Origin: JAWXBM01 sp037968555
Lineage (GTDB): Bacteria > Pseudomonadota > Gammaproteobacteria > Xanthomonadales > SZUA-36
DNA length: 64,000 nt
Reading direction: 5' to 3'
NCBI GenBank assembly: GCA_037968555.1
Contig: JBBKVS010000299.1
Location: 1-64,000 of the forward strand
A model generated the notes under the pieces. The model did no database searches, had not been told where the DNA came from, and was given only the letters and a program-made list of their open reading frames with translations. Position 1 is the stretch's first letter. Each line of letters opens with the position of its first letter. Positions 1-8,504 of this stretch are shown one piece after another. Position numbers and translations under genes: made by a program.

Positions 1-110
1 GGTGCCTGGTACCGGTCTGGAGTGAGGCCGATAGCCATAGCTATCGGCTGAATGAAGACCAAGCCAGGCGCCGCCAAACCGAGCCAGGCGCTACTGATTT
101 GGCGGTTACA
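1..110. repeat. Cluster of nested inverted repeats at window start
   Basis: Three nested stems can be read: 1-9 with 64-72 (nine pairs, one G-U), 14-18 with 56-60, and CCGATAGC 28-35 with GCTATCGG 40-47 around a four-base loop. A further hairpin pairs CCGCCAAA 71-78 with TTTGGCGG 98-105. The nonamer GCCAGGCGC occurs at 63-71 and again at 83-91, so the first strand has two possible partners. One frame is open from base 3 to a stop at 117-119, but its 38 codons match nothing I recognise. In many relatives ftsY lies just upstream of ftsE; no ftsY end is visible here. This may be a 3' untranslated structure or a dispersed repeat. Confidence 0.55.
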
Positions 111-136
111 GGTCACTAGGCTTTAGCTACTGGGTA

Positions 137-829
137 ATGATTCGATTCGATCATGTCAGCAAGCGCTATGCTGAAGGCATCTATGCACTGAAGGATGTCA
201 GCTTTGAGTTGGTTGCCGGGGAGATGGTTTTTCTAACCGGCCATTCCGGAGCAGGAAAAAGCACCTTATTGCGCCTGGTCTTGATGCTGGAACAGGCCAC
301 TCGCGGCCAGGTGTGGGTTAATCAGACCAATCTCAGCACCTTGTCCATGCGATCCTCGCCCCTGGTACGACAATCCATAGGAATGATTTTCCAGGATCAC
401 AAGTTGCTCCGGAATAAATCGGTTTTCGATAATGTAGCACTGCCTCTCCTGATTGCCGGTTTGCGTTATGCAGAAATACGTAAACGGGTTCGGGCAGCTC
501 TGGACAAAGTGGGATTACGGCAACGTGAAAAATCCTGGCCGCTCACTCTCTCGGGTGGTGAACAGCAGCGGGTCGGTATTGCCAGGGCCATAGTTTCCAT
601 GCCGCCGATATTGCTGGCTGATGAACCCACGGGTAACCTGGACCCGGATCTGTCGGCAGAATTATTCAATCTCTTCAGGCAGCTCAACCAGCAAGGTGTA
701 ACGGTATTGATCGCCAGCCATGACCTGTCATTAATCAGGCGCATGGGGAAACGGGTATTGATACTGTCGCAAGGCAGCCTGATCGACGACATACCTGCAG
801 ATCCCACCAGTGAAGGGTTTTACACATGA
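137..829 (+). CDS. ftsE: Cell division ATP-binding protein FtsE
   Basis: FtsE is the cytoplasmic ATPase of the FtsEX complex, which couples the divisome to periplasmic amidase activation through EnvC. The 230-residue protein has a full ABC set: Walker A GHSGAGKST (35-43), Q-loop Gln86, signature LSGGE (138-142), Walker B ILLADE (158-163) and switch His195. The length is normal for FtsE. It overlaps ftsX by four bases (ATGA), so translational coupling is likely. An envC homologue lies elsewhere in this window (25375-26553), giving the third partner. The identification rests on motif content plus the adjacent ftsX and rpoH. Confidence 0.97.
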   Translation: MIRFDHVSKRYAEGIYALKDVSFELVAGEMVFLTGHSGAGKSTLLRLVLMLEQATRGQVWVNQTNLSTLSMRSSPLVRQSIGMIFQDHKLLRNKSVFDNVALPLLIAGLRYAEIRKRVRAALDKVGLRQREKSWPLTLSGGEQQRVGIARAIVSMPPILLADEPTGNLDPDLSAELFNLFRQLNQQGVTVLIASHDLSLIRRMGKRVLILSQGSLIDDIPADPTSEGFYT

Positions 830-1788
830 AATCCCAGACACTGAACCGTCGTTTGCGGTCCTGGGGGCGTCGTCAGCTTTACAGTTTTTTCTCCAGCATT
901 GGCACGCTGCTGAGCCACAGGTTCGGCACTTTAATGACCGTGGTTGTGCTGGGTATTGCCATGGTTTTACCCATTGGCTTGCTACTTACCTTGGAGAACC
1001 TGCGCAATATTGATTTGCAGCAGGATCAGTGGGGCACGCTGACAGTGTTCCTGCACATGGATGTGACCGAGCAGCAAGTCGAAGGGCTTGAAGAGCAACT
1101 CAGCCAGATGGCGGTGGCTGAAACCAACGCAATATCACCGCAACAAGGTCTGCAGGAGTTTCGCGAGGCTTCCGGTTTTGGCAATGCCCTGGATGTGTTG
1201 GACAGTAATCCTTTGCCTTGGATACTGGAAGTCCAGCCTGAATGGATTGAAGACCAGGATATGGATCAGCAAGTGGCCGCACTGAGTACATGGCTGGAAA
1301 GCCATGATCTGGTGGAATCTGTGGTAGTGGATTCCAAATGGTTGCAAAGGCTGGCGGGCCTGATCCGTCTGGGCGACGCTTTTGTCAGCGTGCTTGGCTT
1401 CATGTTCTCGCTGGCCGTGCTGGTGGTAATTGCGAATACCATACGCCTGGATGTGGGTAATCGCGCAGATGAAATTGAAATCCTCAGCCTGGTAGGGGCC
1501 GGGCCGGGTTTCATCCGACTACCGTTCCTCTATTCAGGCTTCTGGTACGGTGTTTTAGGGGCATTCTTCGCTTTGGTGCTGCTGGAACTCAGCCTGGCGT
1601 ATTTGCGGGCGCCCCTGGCCAGCCTGATGGACGCTTACGGCAACAGTTTTAACCTGGCCGGCATGAGTGTTCCGCAGGTGTTCGGCATGTTTCTGGTGGG
1701 CGGTGTCTTGGGCTGGCTAGGGGCCTGGATTGCCGTTCAACGCTATTTGCGCCAATTGAACCGAGGTGGCCTTTTACATCCCGTGTAG
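826..1788 (+). CDS. ftsX: Cell division membrane protein FtsX
   Basis: FtsX is the permease-like membrane partner of FtsE; its large periplasmic loop recruits EnvC to activate septal amidases. The 320-residue product has a basic cytoplasmic N-terminus, a first membrane segment near 35-57, a long periplasmic domain to about 185, and three more membrane segments near 187-206, 235-260 and 286-308. That is the standard four-helix FtsX topology. The start codon overlaps the ftsE stop. The arginine-rich C-terminus would be cytoplasmic. Confidence 0.96.
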   Translation: MKSQTLNRRLRSWGRRQLYSFFSSIGTLLSHRFGTLMTVVVLGIAMVLPIGLLLTLENLRNIDLQQDQWGTLTVFLHMDVTEQQVEGLEEQLSQMAVAETNAISPQQGLQEFREASGFGNALDVLDSNPLPWILEVQPEWIEDQDMDQQVAALSTWLESHDLVESVVVDSKWLQRLAGLIRLGDAFVSVLGFMFSLAVLVVIANTIRLDVGNRADEIEILSLVGAGPGFIRLPFLYSGFWYGVLGAFFALVLLELSLAYLRAPLASLMDAYGNSFNLAGMSVPQVFGMFLVGGVLGWLGAWIAVQRYLRQLNRGGLLHPV

Positions 1789-1811
1789 CAGGCAAATGAC
1801 GCATTAAAAAG

Positions 1812-1836
1812 ATTCTCAAGATTAAATTTTGAGAAT
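1812..1836. repeat. Inverted repeat between ftsX and rpoH
   Basis: ATTCTCAA at 1812-1819 is perfectly repeated in inverted orientation at 1829-1836 around a nine-base loop. No T run follows, so it is a poor intrinsic terminator. It sits just before a candidate extracytoplasmic-sigma promoter and could be a weak terminator for ftsEX or an operator. Confidence 0.4.
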
Positions 1837-1865
1837 GGAACGTTCAGTTCATACATGGGTCCAAA
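1837..1865 (+). promoter_or_regulatory. Candidate sigma-E-type promoter for rpoH
   Basis: GGAACGT (1837-1843) is followed after 16 bases by TCCAA (1860-1864). This resembles the sigma-E pattern GGAACTT, about 16 bases, then TCTRA/TCAAA. In E. coli one of the rpoH promoters is sigma-E dependent, which makes the position plausible. The match is by eye, and the resulting leader would be about 130 bases. Confidence 0.35.
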
Positions 1866-1990
1866 TTGGCAGTAGAAACCAGAATTCCAACCGGCGGCAC
1901 TAATTGCCCGGTGAATGGCCTTGTATCAAGGTTTTTGGGAACTCGGGTTTTTAAAATCATGGCAGTCTGTGATACCATTACCAGCTGCCC

Positions 1991-1996
1991 AGGAGG
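1991..1996 (+). promoter_or_regulatory. Ribosome binding site fixing the rpoH start
   Basis: AGGAGG lies four bases before ATG 2001. It decides between this start and an upstream in-frame extension to 1866 that has no such site. Confidence 0.8.
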
Positions 1997-2000
1997 ATTA

Positions 2001-2864
2001 ATGAGCACAGAATTAGTACCAAGTCACTTGATGGTCCCCGCCGGGACCGGCAGCCTTGACGCCTACATGCAGGAAGTCAACAAGGTGCCGATCCTGACGC
2101 TTGAAGAAGAACAGGACCTGGCTCGCCGCTATCTTGAGGAAGAAGACCTGGAGGCAGCACGGCGCATGGTTTTGGCGCATCTGCGTTTCGTCGTGCATGT
2201 AGCCAAAGGTTACACCGGTTATGGATTGGCGCTCGGCGACCTGATTCAGGAAGGCAATATTGGCCTGATGAAGGCAGTTAAGCGCTTTGATCCCGATCAT
2301 GGGGTTCGCCTGGTTTCTTTTGCAGTTCACTGGATACGTGCCGAGATGCACGAATTCATTCTGCGCAACTGGCGTATCGTCAAAGTGGCGACGACCAAGG
2401 CCCAACGTAAATTATTTTTTAATCTGCGCAAATCCAAGAAGCGCCTGGGTTGGCTGAGTAGTGATGAAGTCAACAAAGTAGCCAAGGATTTGGGCGTAAA
2501 GCCAGAAGTAGTTCTTGAAATGGAATCCCGCCTGTCGGGCCAGGATATAGGTTTTGACCTGTCGGCTGATTCAGATGATGAAAGCACTTATGTAGCACCG
2601 GTGGCTTTCCTCGAAAGCGAATTGCAGGATCCGGGGACGGAAGCTGAATCTGATGATTATCGGGATCACAACGACACCTTGCTATACGCAGGACTCGATG
2701 AACTGGATGATCGTAGCCGGGACATCATTCGTTGCCGCTGGTTGAGGGAAGACAACAAGGCAACCCTGCAGGAATTAGCCGATCAATACGGTGTTTCAGC
2801 AGAACGTATACGACAACTGGAAGCAAATGCGTTGAAGAAGATGAGGGCGACAATCACCGCCTGA
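2001..2864 (+). CDS. rpoH: RNA polymerase heat-shock sigma factor RpoH (sigma-32)
   Basis: This alternative sigma factor directs transcription of heat-shock chaperone and protease genes. The 287-residue protein matches E. coli RpoH in size. It has sigma region 2 (GDLIQEGNIGLMKAVKRFDP, 79-98), the RpoH-specific box QRKLFFNLRK (135-144), and a region 4 helix-turn-helix near 256-282. The reading frame is open upstream to 1866, but the AGGAGG at 1991-1996 and the family's usual length favour ATG 2001. It follows ftsX as in many gammaproteobacteria and is closed by a strong terminator. RpoH is often controlled by mRNA structure at the start region; that was not evaluated here. Confidence 0.97.
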   Translation: MSTELVPSHLMVPAGTGSLDAYMQEVNKVPILTLEEEQDLARRYLEEEDLEAARRMVLAHLRFVVHVAKGYTGYGLALGDLIQEGNIGLMKAVKRFDPDHGVRLVSFAVHWIRAEMHEFILRNWRIVKVATTKAQRKLFFNLRKSKKRLGWLSSDEVNKVAKDLGVKPEVVLEMESRLSGQDIGFDLSADSDDESTYVAPVAFLESELQDPGTEAESDDYRDHNDTLLYAGLDELDDRSRDIIRCRWLREDNKATLQELADQYGVSAERIRQLEANALKKMRATITA

Positions 2865-2888
2865 TTCCGCTGCCACACGATAGAAATT

Positions 2889-2920
2889 AACGGCCTCCAC
2901 AGCGGAGGCCGTTTTGTTTT
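2889..2920 (+). terminator. Intrinsic terminator after rpoH
   Basis: A ten-base stem pairs AACGGCCTCC (2889-2898) with GGAGGCCGTT (2904-2913) around a five-base loop and is followed by TTTTGTTTT. This is a textbook rho-independent terminator. It ends only 12 bases before the lysAC start, so lysAC transcription either reads through it or starts very near it. Confidence 0.9.
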
Positions 2921-2932
2921 GGGAGAGGGAAA

Positions 2933-5512
2933 ATGAGTGAGCATCTTGCCATCCAGCCATGGGTGGTCATGAAGTTTGGGGGAACCAGTGTCAGCAGCCG
3001 TGAGCGTTGGCAAACCATCATTGCCCAAGCTGAAAAGAATCGAAAGCAGGGCCGCAATGTACTGCTGGTTGTGTCTGCCTTGTCGGGTGTAACCAACTTG
3101 CTGACCGCTTTGGCTGATACTGGTGACACCACTGAACAGAGGCGCTTGCTGGGTGAAATCCGAGCGCGGCATCTGGGCTTGCTGGCTGACATGAAAGTGC
3201 AGGCGAGCGAGTTATTCAGTCAACACTGGCAGTCCCTGGAGGCCATAGCAGCTAACAGCCATTTCCCTTTGAATGCAAAAGACCGGGCAACTTTGCTGGC
3301 ACATGGCGAACTGTTGTCCAGTTCCATAGGTGTGCTGGCTTTCTTCACCCAGGGCCAAACCATTTGTTGGCAGGATGCCAGGAAGTTGCTAACCGCTGCC
3401 CCAGGCGCAGACAGCAACCCATTGGCGGTACGCTGCAGTGATGACACTGACCCGGAAATGCAGGCGGAATTATCCAGCCAGAGTGGTCTTCACATCACCC
3501 AGGGATTTATTGCCAGTGATGGCAATGGTTCAACCTGTTTGCTGGGCAGGGGCGGTTCGGACACTTCCGCCGCCTATTTTGCAGCCCGTTTGCAAGCTGC
3601 TGCACTGGAAATCTGGACCGATGTACCAGGTATGTTTACGGCAGATCCCCGTGTCGTACCTGATGCACGTTTGTTAAACAGCCTGGGCTATCGGGAAGCC
3701 CAGGAGTTGGCCTCCATGGGGGCCAAAGTTCTACATCCACCCAGTATTCAGCCGGTGCGCCGTCACAACATTCCGCTATATATCAAGGATACCAGCAGAC
3801 CCGGTGCTGCTGGGACCCTGATCAGTGCGGCAGACCGCGAAGCCCAGGCCCAGGTTAAAGGTGTGGTTAGTCGTAAAGGCATCGTTCTGATCAATATGGA
3901 AAATCCTTCCATGTGGCAGCAGGCCGGATTCCTGGCAGATGCATTTGGCTTATTCAAACAGCATGGCTTTTCGGTGGACCTGGTTTCCACTTCCGAATCG
4001 GCCGTGACCGTCAGCCTGGATCCGGAAACTGCAGTCGATGCAGATGGTCAGCGCCTGAGTAATTTTCTGGACGAATTATCCGAATTGTGTCGTGTTGAAT
4101 TGCACCGGGATTGTGTATCCATCAGCCTGGTGGGCAATGCCATCCGGACCATACTGGGGCGATTGTCTTCGGCTCTGGAAGTATTCCAGGATCGCCACGT
4201 GCACATGGTGACGCAATCTGCCAATGACCTGAATCTGACGCTGGTGGTGGACCCGGATCACGCCGACATCCTGGTGCGAAAACTGCATCAGTTGCTGATC
4301 TCTTCACAGGCAGATGGGCGTCTGGAATTTGGCCCCAGTTGGACTGAACTGAATCAGCAAATCAATACCAATACGCCAGCTCCGGTTTGGTGGCGCCAAC
4401 GCCAGGACGATTTGTTGCAGCTATTGGGTGAACGCGAATGTGCTTATGTTTACAACCTCGATGAGGTTAAACAGGCTGCCACTCGATTGTTGAACATGCG
4501 TTCCATCGACCGGGTGCTGTATTCGGTTAAAGCCAATGACCATCCGGCCATTATTGAGACGCTGGCAGACGCGGGGCTGGGCTTCGAATGCGTATCCATG
4601 AACGAAGTACGCCATATACTGCAAATCCTGCCGGACTATCAAGTAGCCGATATTCTCTATACGCCTAATTTTGCATCACGCCGTGAATACCAGGAAGCCA
4701 GGGACAGCGGTGTGACCATTACGATTGATAACGCCTGGGTATTGCAGCAATGGCCTGAAGTCTTTGCCAGCAGTGAAATTTTCCTGCGCCTGGATTTGGA
4801 AAGTGGACATGGACACCATAAGAAAGTCATTACTTCAGGTAAGGACTCCAAATTCGGAATTTCCTTGGCCCACATCGAAGGCCTGCAAGCCATTTTGCAG
4901 GCGCATGATATTCGGGTGATGGGATTGCATGCACACACTGGTAGCGGTGTGACGGATGCCAGTGTCTGGCAAGAACAACTGCAGCGTTTGCTTAAAGTAT
5001 TGCCGAATTTTCCACAGGTGAAAGTTTTGGACCTGGGTGGTGGATTTGGAGTGCCGGAACGGCCACTACAGGCCCGCCTGGACCTGGCGGCTCTGGACCA
5101 AATGCTAAGTGAAGTTTTGGCGGGAACCGATATCCGTATCTGGTTGGAACCAGGACGATACCTGGTGGCGGAGGCTGGCATTTTGCTGGCCAGGGTTAAC
5201 CAGTTGAAAGACAAGGGGCAATACCACTATGCAGGGCTGGCAACCGGAATGAATTCCCTGATTCGCCCGGCTTTGTATGGTGCTTATCACGACATCGTCA
5301 ATCTCAGCCGATTGGATGAACCAGCTGAACACAATTACCGAATTGTCGGGCCGATTTGTGAATCAGGTGATGTGTTGGGCGAAAGCCGGCTATTGCCGCA
5401 GTGCCACGAAGGTGACCTACTGCTGATTGCCAATGCCGGTGCCTATGGCCGGGTCATGGCTTCGCATTACAATCGGCGTGCTCCAGCCGAAGAACTGATC
5501 TTGGCTGATTAA
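2933..5512 (+). CDS. lysAC: Bifunctional aspartate kinase / diaminopimelate decarboxylase
   Basis: The fusion carries the first and last enzymes of lysine biosynthesis: phosphorylation of aspartate and decarboxylation of meso-diaminopimelate to lysine. Residues 1 to about 300 form the kinase domain with KFGGTS (14-19) and the aspartate-binding GRGGSDTSA segment. Residues about 315-470 look like the regulatory ACT pair. From about 485 a fold-type III PLP decarboxylase follows, with Schiff-base lysine Lys533 in YSVKAND, a GGGFG glycine loop, and an ESGD and NAGAYG region near the end. The length of 859 residues is close to the fused protein known from Xanthomonas and Xylella. GGGAGAGGG precedes ATG 2933. 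Its stop overlaps that of gcvP by four bases. Confidence 0.95.
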   Translation: MSEHLAIQPWVVMKFGGTSVSSRERWQTIIAQAEKNRKQGRNVLLVVSALSGVTNLLTALADTGDTTEQRRLLGEIRARHLGLLADMKVQASELFSQHWQSLEAIAANSHFPLNAKDRATLLAHGELLSSSIGVLAFFTQGQTICWQDARKLLTAAPGADSNPLAVRCSDDTDPEMQAELSSQSGLHITQGFIASDGNGSTCLLGRGGSDTSAAYFAARLQAAALEIWTDVPGMFTADPRVVPDARLLNSLGYREAQELASMGAKVLHPPSIQPVRRHNIPLYIKDTSRPGAAGTLISAADREAQAQVKGVVSRKGIVLINMENPSMWQQAGFLADAFGLFKQHGFSVDLVSTSESAVTVSLDPETAVDADGQRLSNFLDELSELCRVELHRDCVSISLVGNAIRTILGRLSSALEVFQDRHVHMVTQSANDLNLTLVVDPDHADILVRKLHQLLISSQADGRLEFGPSWTELNQQINTNTPAPVWWRQRQDDLLQLLGERECAYVYNLDEVKQAATRLLNMRSIDRVLYSVKANDHPAIIETLADAGLGFECVSMNEVRHILQILPDYQVADILYTPNFASRREYQEARDSGVTITIDNAWVLQQWPEVFASSEIFLRLDLESGHGHHKKVITSGKDSKFGISLAHIEGLQAILQAHDIRVMGLHAHTGSGVTDASVWQEQLQRLLKVLPNFPQVKVLDLGGGFGVPERPLQARLDLAALDQMLSEVLAGTDIRIWLEPGRYLVAEAGILLARVNQLKDKGQYHYAGLATGMNSLIRPALYGAYHDIVNLSRLDEPAEHNYRIVGPICESGDVLGESRLLPQCHEGDLLLIANAGAYGRVMASHYNRRAPAEELILAD

Positions 5513-8433
5513 TCCTCGCTGTTTGTAACCCAAGCTTCCGGCGGCGGGCAGGAACAAATCAGGTTGCGATCGCCGAATACGTTGTCAATGCGACTGACCG
5601 GCGCCCAGAATTTACTACTGCGCAGGCCAACTACCGGGTAGGCGGCTGACGCGCGACTGTATGCATGATTCCAGTCATCCAGCAAATCTGCCATGGGATG
5701 AGGTGCATGGCGTAAAGCGTTGTCCTCACGGTCTGATTGTCCTGATTCCACAGCTGCGATTTCTTCACGTATGCACAGCATGGCTTCGATAAAACGGTCA
5801 ATTTCCGTCAGCGATTCGCTTTCGGTGGGCTCTATCATCAATGTGCCAGGTACCGGAAAGGACATGGTGGGAGAATGAAAGCCATAGTCGATCAAACGCT
5901 TGGCTACGTCTTCTTCGCTGATACCACAGGATTCCTTGAATGGCCGTAGGTCGATGATGCATTCGTGTGCCACACGGCCATTTCTGCCGGTGTAGAGCAC
6001 CGGGTAAGCACCGGCCAATCGTTTGGCAATATAGTTGGCGCTGAGTATGGCCACCTGGGTTGCACGCGTCAGGCCATCGCGGCCCATCATGGCGATATAG
6101 GCCCAGGAGATGGGTAGTATGCCAGCACTACCCCACGGAGCAGCAGACACAGCTGGGTTGTTTGCATACGAACCAGTCATTTTAACCACGCTATGGCCAG
6201 GCAAAAAAGCTTCCAGGTGTTTGCCCACGCAAATGGGGCCAACGCCAGGACCACCACCGCCGTGTGGGATACAGAATGTTTTGTGCAGGTTGAGATGCGA
6301 TACATCGGCACCGAATTTTCCGGGCGCTGCACAGCCCACCAGTGCATTCAGATTCGCGCCATCGAGATAAACCTGTCCACCGTGTTCATGCACAACAGCG
6401 CAGATCTTGCGTATGTCTTCTTCGAAGACCCCATGGGTGGACGGGTAGGTAATCATCAAGGCTGCCAGCCTGGCCGAATGTTTTTCCGCTTTGCTGCGTA
6501 AATCATCCAGGTCCACGTTACCCTGGTTGTCGCATTTCACCACTTCGATTTTCATGCCGGCCATGGCTGCGCTGGCCGGATTGGTGCCGTGTGCAGACGA
6601 AGGAATCAGGCAGATATCACGCTGAATATCACCCCGTGATTGGTGGTACAGCATGATGGCCAGCAAGCCGGCGTATTCTCCCTGCGAACCCGCATTGGGC
6701 TGCAGTGAAACCGCATCGTAGCCGGTACAGGCAATCAACATTTCTTCCAGTTCGCGCAACAGCTGCTGGTAACCCTCTGCCTGGTCCAGTGGTGCGAACG
6801 GGTGGATATCGCTGAATTCAGGCCAGGTTATCGGAATCATCTCGGTAGTGGCATTCAGCTTCATGGTGCAGGAGCCCAGCGAAATCATTGCATGGGCCAA
6901 AGACAAATCCTTGTTTTCCAGGCGTTTCAGGTAGCGCAGCATCTCGGTTTCAGATTGATACAGATTGAATACCGGATGCACCAGAAAATCACTGCTACGC
7001 TGCAGGTTTCCTGAAACGACCGTGAAGCTGGTGGCCATGGAACGATCAAGCTCAAGCAGATCGATTTTCCCATCGGGTAAAAATGCCTGGATCAGTAGCT
7101 GAATGTGCTCGCGGCTGGTCTTTTCATTGATGCTTGCAGCTAGCATTCCGGCAGCGTCATATCGCAGGTTAATCCCAGCATCCAGCACGCGTTGGTAAAT
7201 GGCAGCAGCCTGCTCAGGCTCAAGCCGAAAGCTGACCGTATCGAACCAGCTGGTGTTAATGGGCTTGATACCACCCGATTCCAGGCCTTTTACCAGCAGG
7301 CTGGTGAGGCGGTGTATGCGTTGAGCAATTTTTACCAACCTGGCTTTACCATGCCAGGTCACATACATGCCGCTGATAACAGCCAGCAGAGCCTGGGCAG
7401 TACAAATATTACTGGTGGCCTTGTCGCGGCGTATGTGCTGTTCACGGGTTTGCAAGGCCATGCGCAAGGCCAGTCTTCCCTGGCTGTCGCGTGATACGCC
7501 TATCACCCGCCCGGGCAATGAGCGTTTGTAATCTTCACGCGTAGCAAAAAATGCTGCATGGGGCCCGCCATAAGCCATGGGAACGCCGAAGCGTTGTGCC
7601 GAGCCTATCACCACATCGGCATTCATTTCGCCGGGCGGTTTCAACAGCACCAGGCTCATCAGGTCAGTCGCAACGGCTACCAGCGCCCCCTGTTTCTGGG
7701 CCTGGGCGATCAGTTCGACAGGATCGATGAGCTGGCCGTTAACCCCAGGGTATTGCAGCAGCACAGCGAAGTATTCACCCTGCTTGAGCAATTCGCCAGC
7801 ATCGCCAATTACCAGCTCGATGCCCAGATAGGAAGCGCGGTTCCTGACCACGTCCAGGGTCTGGGGCAGCACATTTTCATCTACCAGGAAGCGGCTGGAT
7901 TGGGAACGACGATTCACCCGCTGTAGCATGGTCATAGCCTCAGCCGCTGCAGTGGCCTCATCCAGCAAAGAAGCGTTGGCAATATCCATGGCCGTGAGAT
8001 CGCAGACCATTTGCTGGAAGTTCAGCAAGGCTTCAAGACGACCCTGTGAAATTTCTGCCTGGTAGGGTGTGTAGGCTGTGTACCAGCCCGGATTTTCCAA
8101 CACATTGCGCTGGATCACCGCTGGCAATATGGTTTCGTGATAACCCAGACCTATCATGCTGTGTTGTACGCGGTTCAGTGCTGCCAGCTGTCGCAACCGT
8201 TGCAGTGTTTCCACTTCATTACGGGCGCGAGGCAAATCCAGTGCTTCCTGCAATTGGATGCTGGGTGGCAGGGTGGTTGCAATCAGGTCTGCCAAAGACT
8301 CCGCGCCGACCACTTCCAGCATGGCCTGCACATCCGCTTCACGTGGCCCGATGTGCCGGCTGACAAAATCGCCGTGATCCTCGAGTTGCCGAAGTGGAGT
8401 ATCAGGAATGGTGGCTGGGCGATGTTGATGCAT
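5509..8433 (-). CDS. gcvP: Glycine dehydrogenase (aminomethyl-transferring), P protein
   Basis: This is the PLP-dependent P protein of the glycine cleavage system. It decarboxylates glycine and passes the aminomethyl group to lipoylated H protein. The 974-residue single chain is the typical homodimeric bacterial form. It carries the conserved DEATAAAEAM segment in the N-terminal half and the PLP motif NLHKTFCIPHGGGGPG with lysine at residue 718. The genes for T and H proteins are not adjacent. It lies 71 bases downstream of cyoE on the same strand. No glycine riboswitch is apparent in that gap. Confidence 0.97.
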   Translation of the reverse strand: MHQHRPATIPDTPLRQLEDHGDFVSRHIGPREADVQAMLEVVGAESLADLIATTLPPSIQLQEALDLPRARNEVETLQRLRQLAALNRVQHSMIGLGYHETILPAVIQRNVLENPGWYTAYTPYQAEISQGRLEALLNFQQMVCDLTAMDIANASLLDEATAAAEAMTMLQRVNRRSQSSRFLVDENVLPQTLDVVRNRASYLGIELVIGDAGELLKQGEYFAVLLQYPGVNGQLIDPVELIAQAQKQGALVAVATDLMSLVLLKPPGEMNADVVIGSAQRFGVPMAYGGPHAAFFATREDYKRSLPGRVIGVSRDSQGRLALRMALQTREQHIRRDKATSNICTAQALLAVISGMYVTWHGKARLVKIAQRIHRLTSLLVKGLESGGIKPINTSWFDTVSFRLEPEQAAAIYQRVLDAGINLRYDAAGMLAASINEKTSREHIQLLIQAFLPDGKIDLLELDRSMATSFTVVSGNLQRSSDFLVHPVFNLYQSETEMLRYLKRLENKDLSLAHAMISLGSCTMKLNATTEMIPITWPEFSDIHPFAPLDQAEGYQQLLRELEEMLIACTGYDAVSLQPNAGSQGEYAGLLAIMLYHQSRGDIQRDICLIPSSAHGTNPASAAMAGMKIEVVKCDNQGNVDLDDLRSKAEKHSARLAALMITYPSTHGVFEEDIRKICAVVHEHGGQVYLDGANLNALVGCAAPGKFGADVSHLNLHKTFCIPHGGGGPGVGPICVGKHLEAFLPGHSVVKMTGSYANNPAVSAAPWGSAGILPISWAYIAMMGRDGLTRATQVAILSANYIAKRLAGAYPVLYTGRNGRVAHECIIDLRPFKESCGISEEDVAKRLIDYGFHSPTMSFPVPGTLMIEPTESESLTEIDRFIEAMLCIREEIAAVESGQSDREDNALRHAPHPMADLLDDWNHAYSRASAAYPVVGLRSSKFWAPVSRIDNVFGDRNLICSCPPPEAWVTNSED

Positions 8434-8504
8434 GGATTCTGGGCTCCGGAACAGGTTGGAATTCGGGGCGTATTGTATGACCTTGAGCTGCTCGCGTCAG
8501 CGGC

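Noticed and set aside
1866..2000. N-terminal extension of RpoH
   Set aside because: A strong AGGAGG sits just before ATG 2001 and the shorter protein has the family's normal length.
8434..8504. Glycine riboswitch before gcvP
   Set aside because: The gap is 71 bases, too short, and lacks the paired aptamer pattern.
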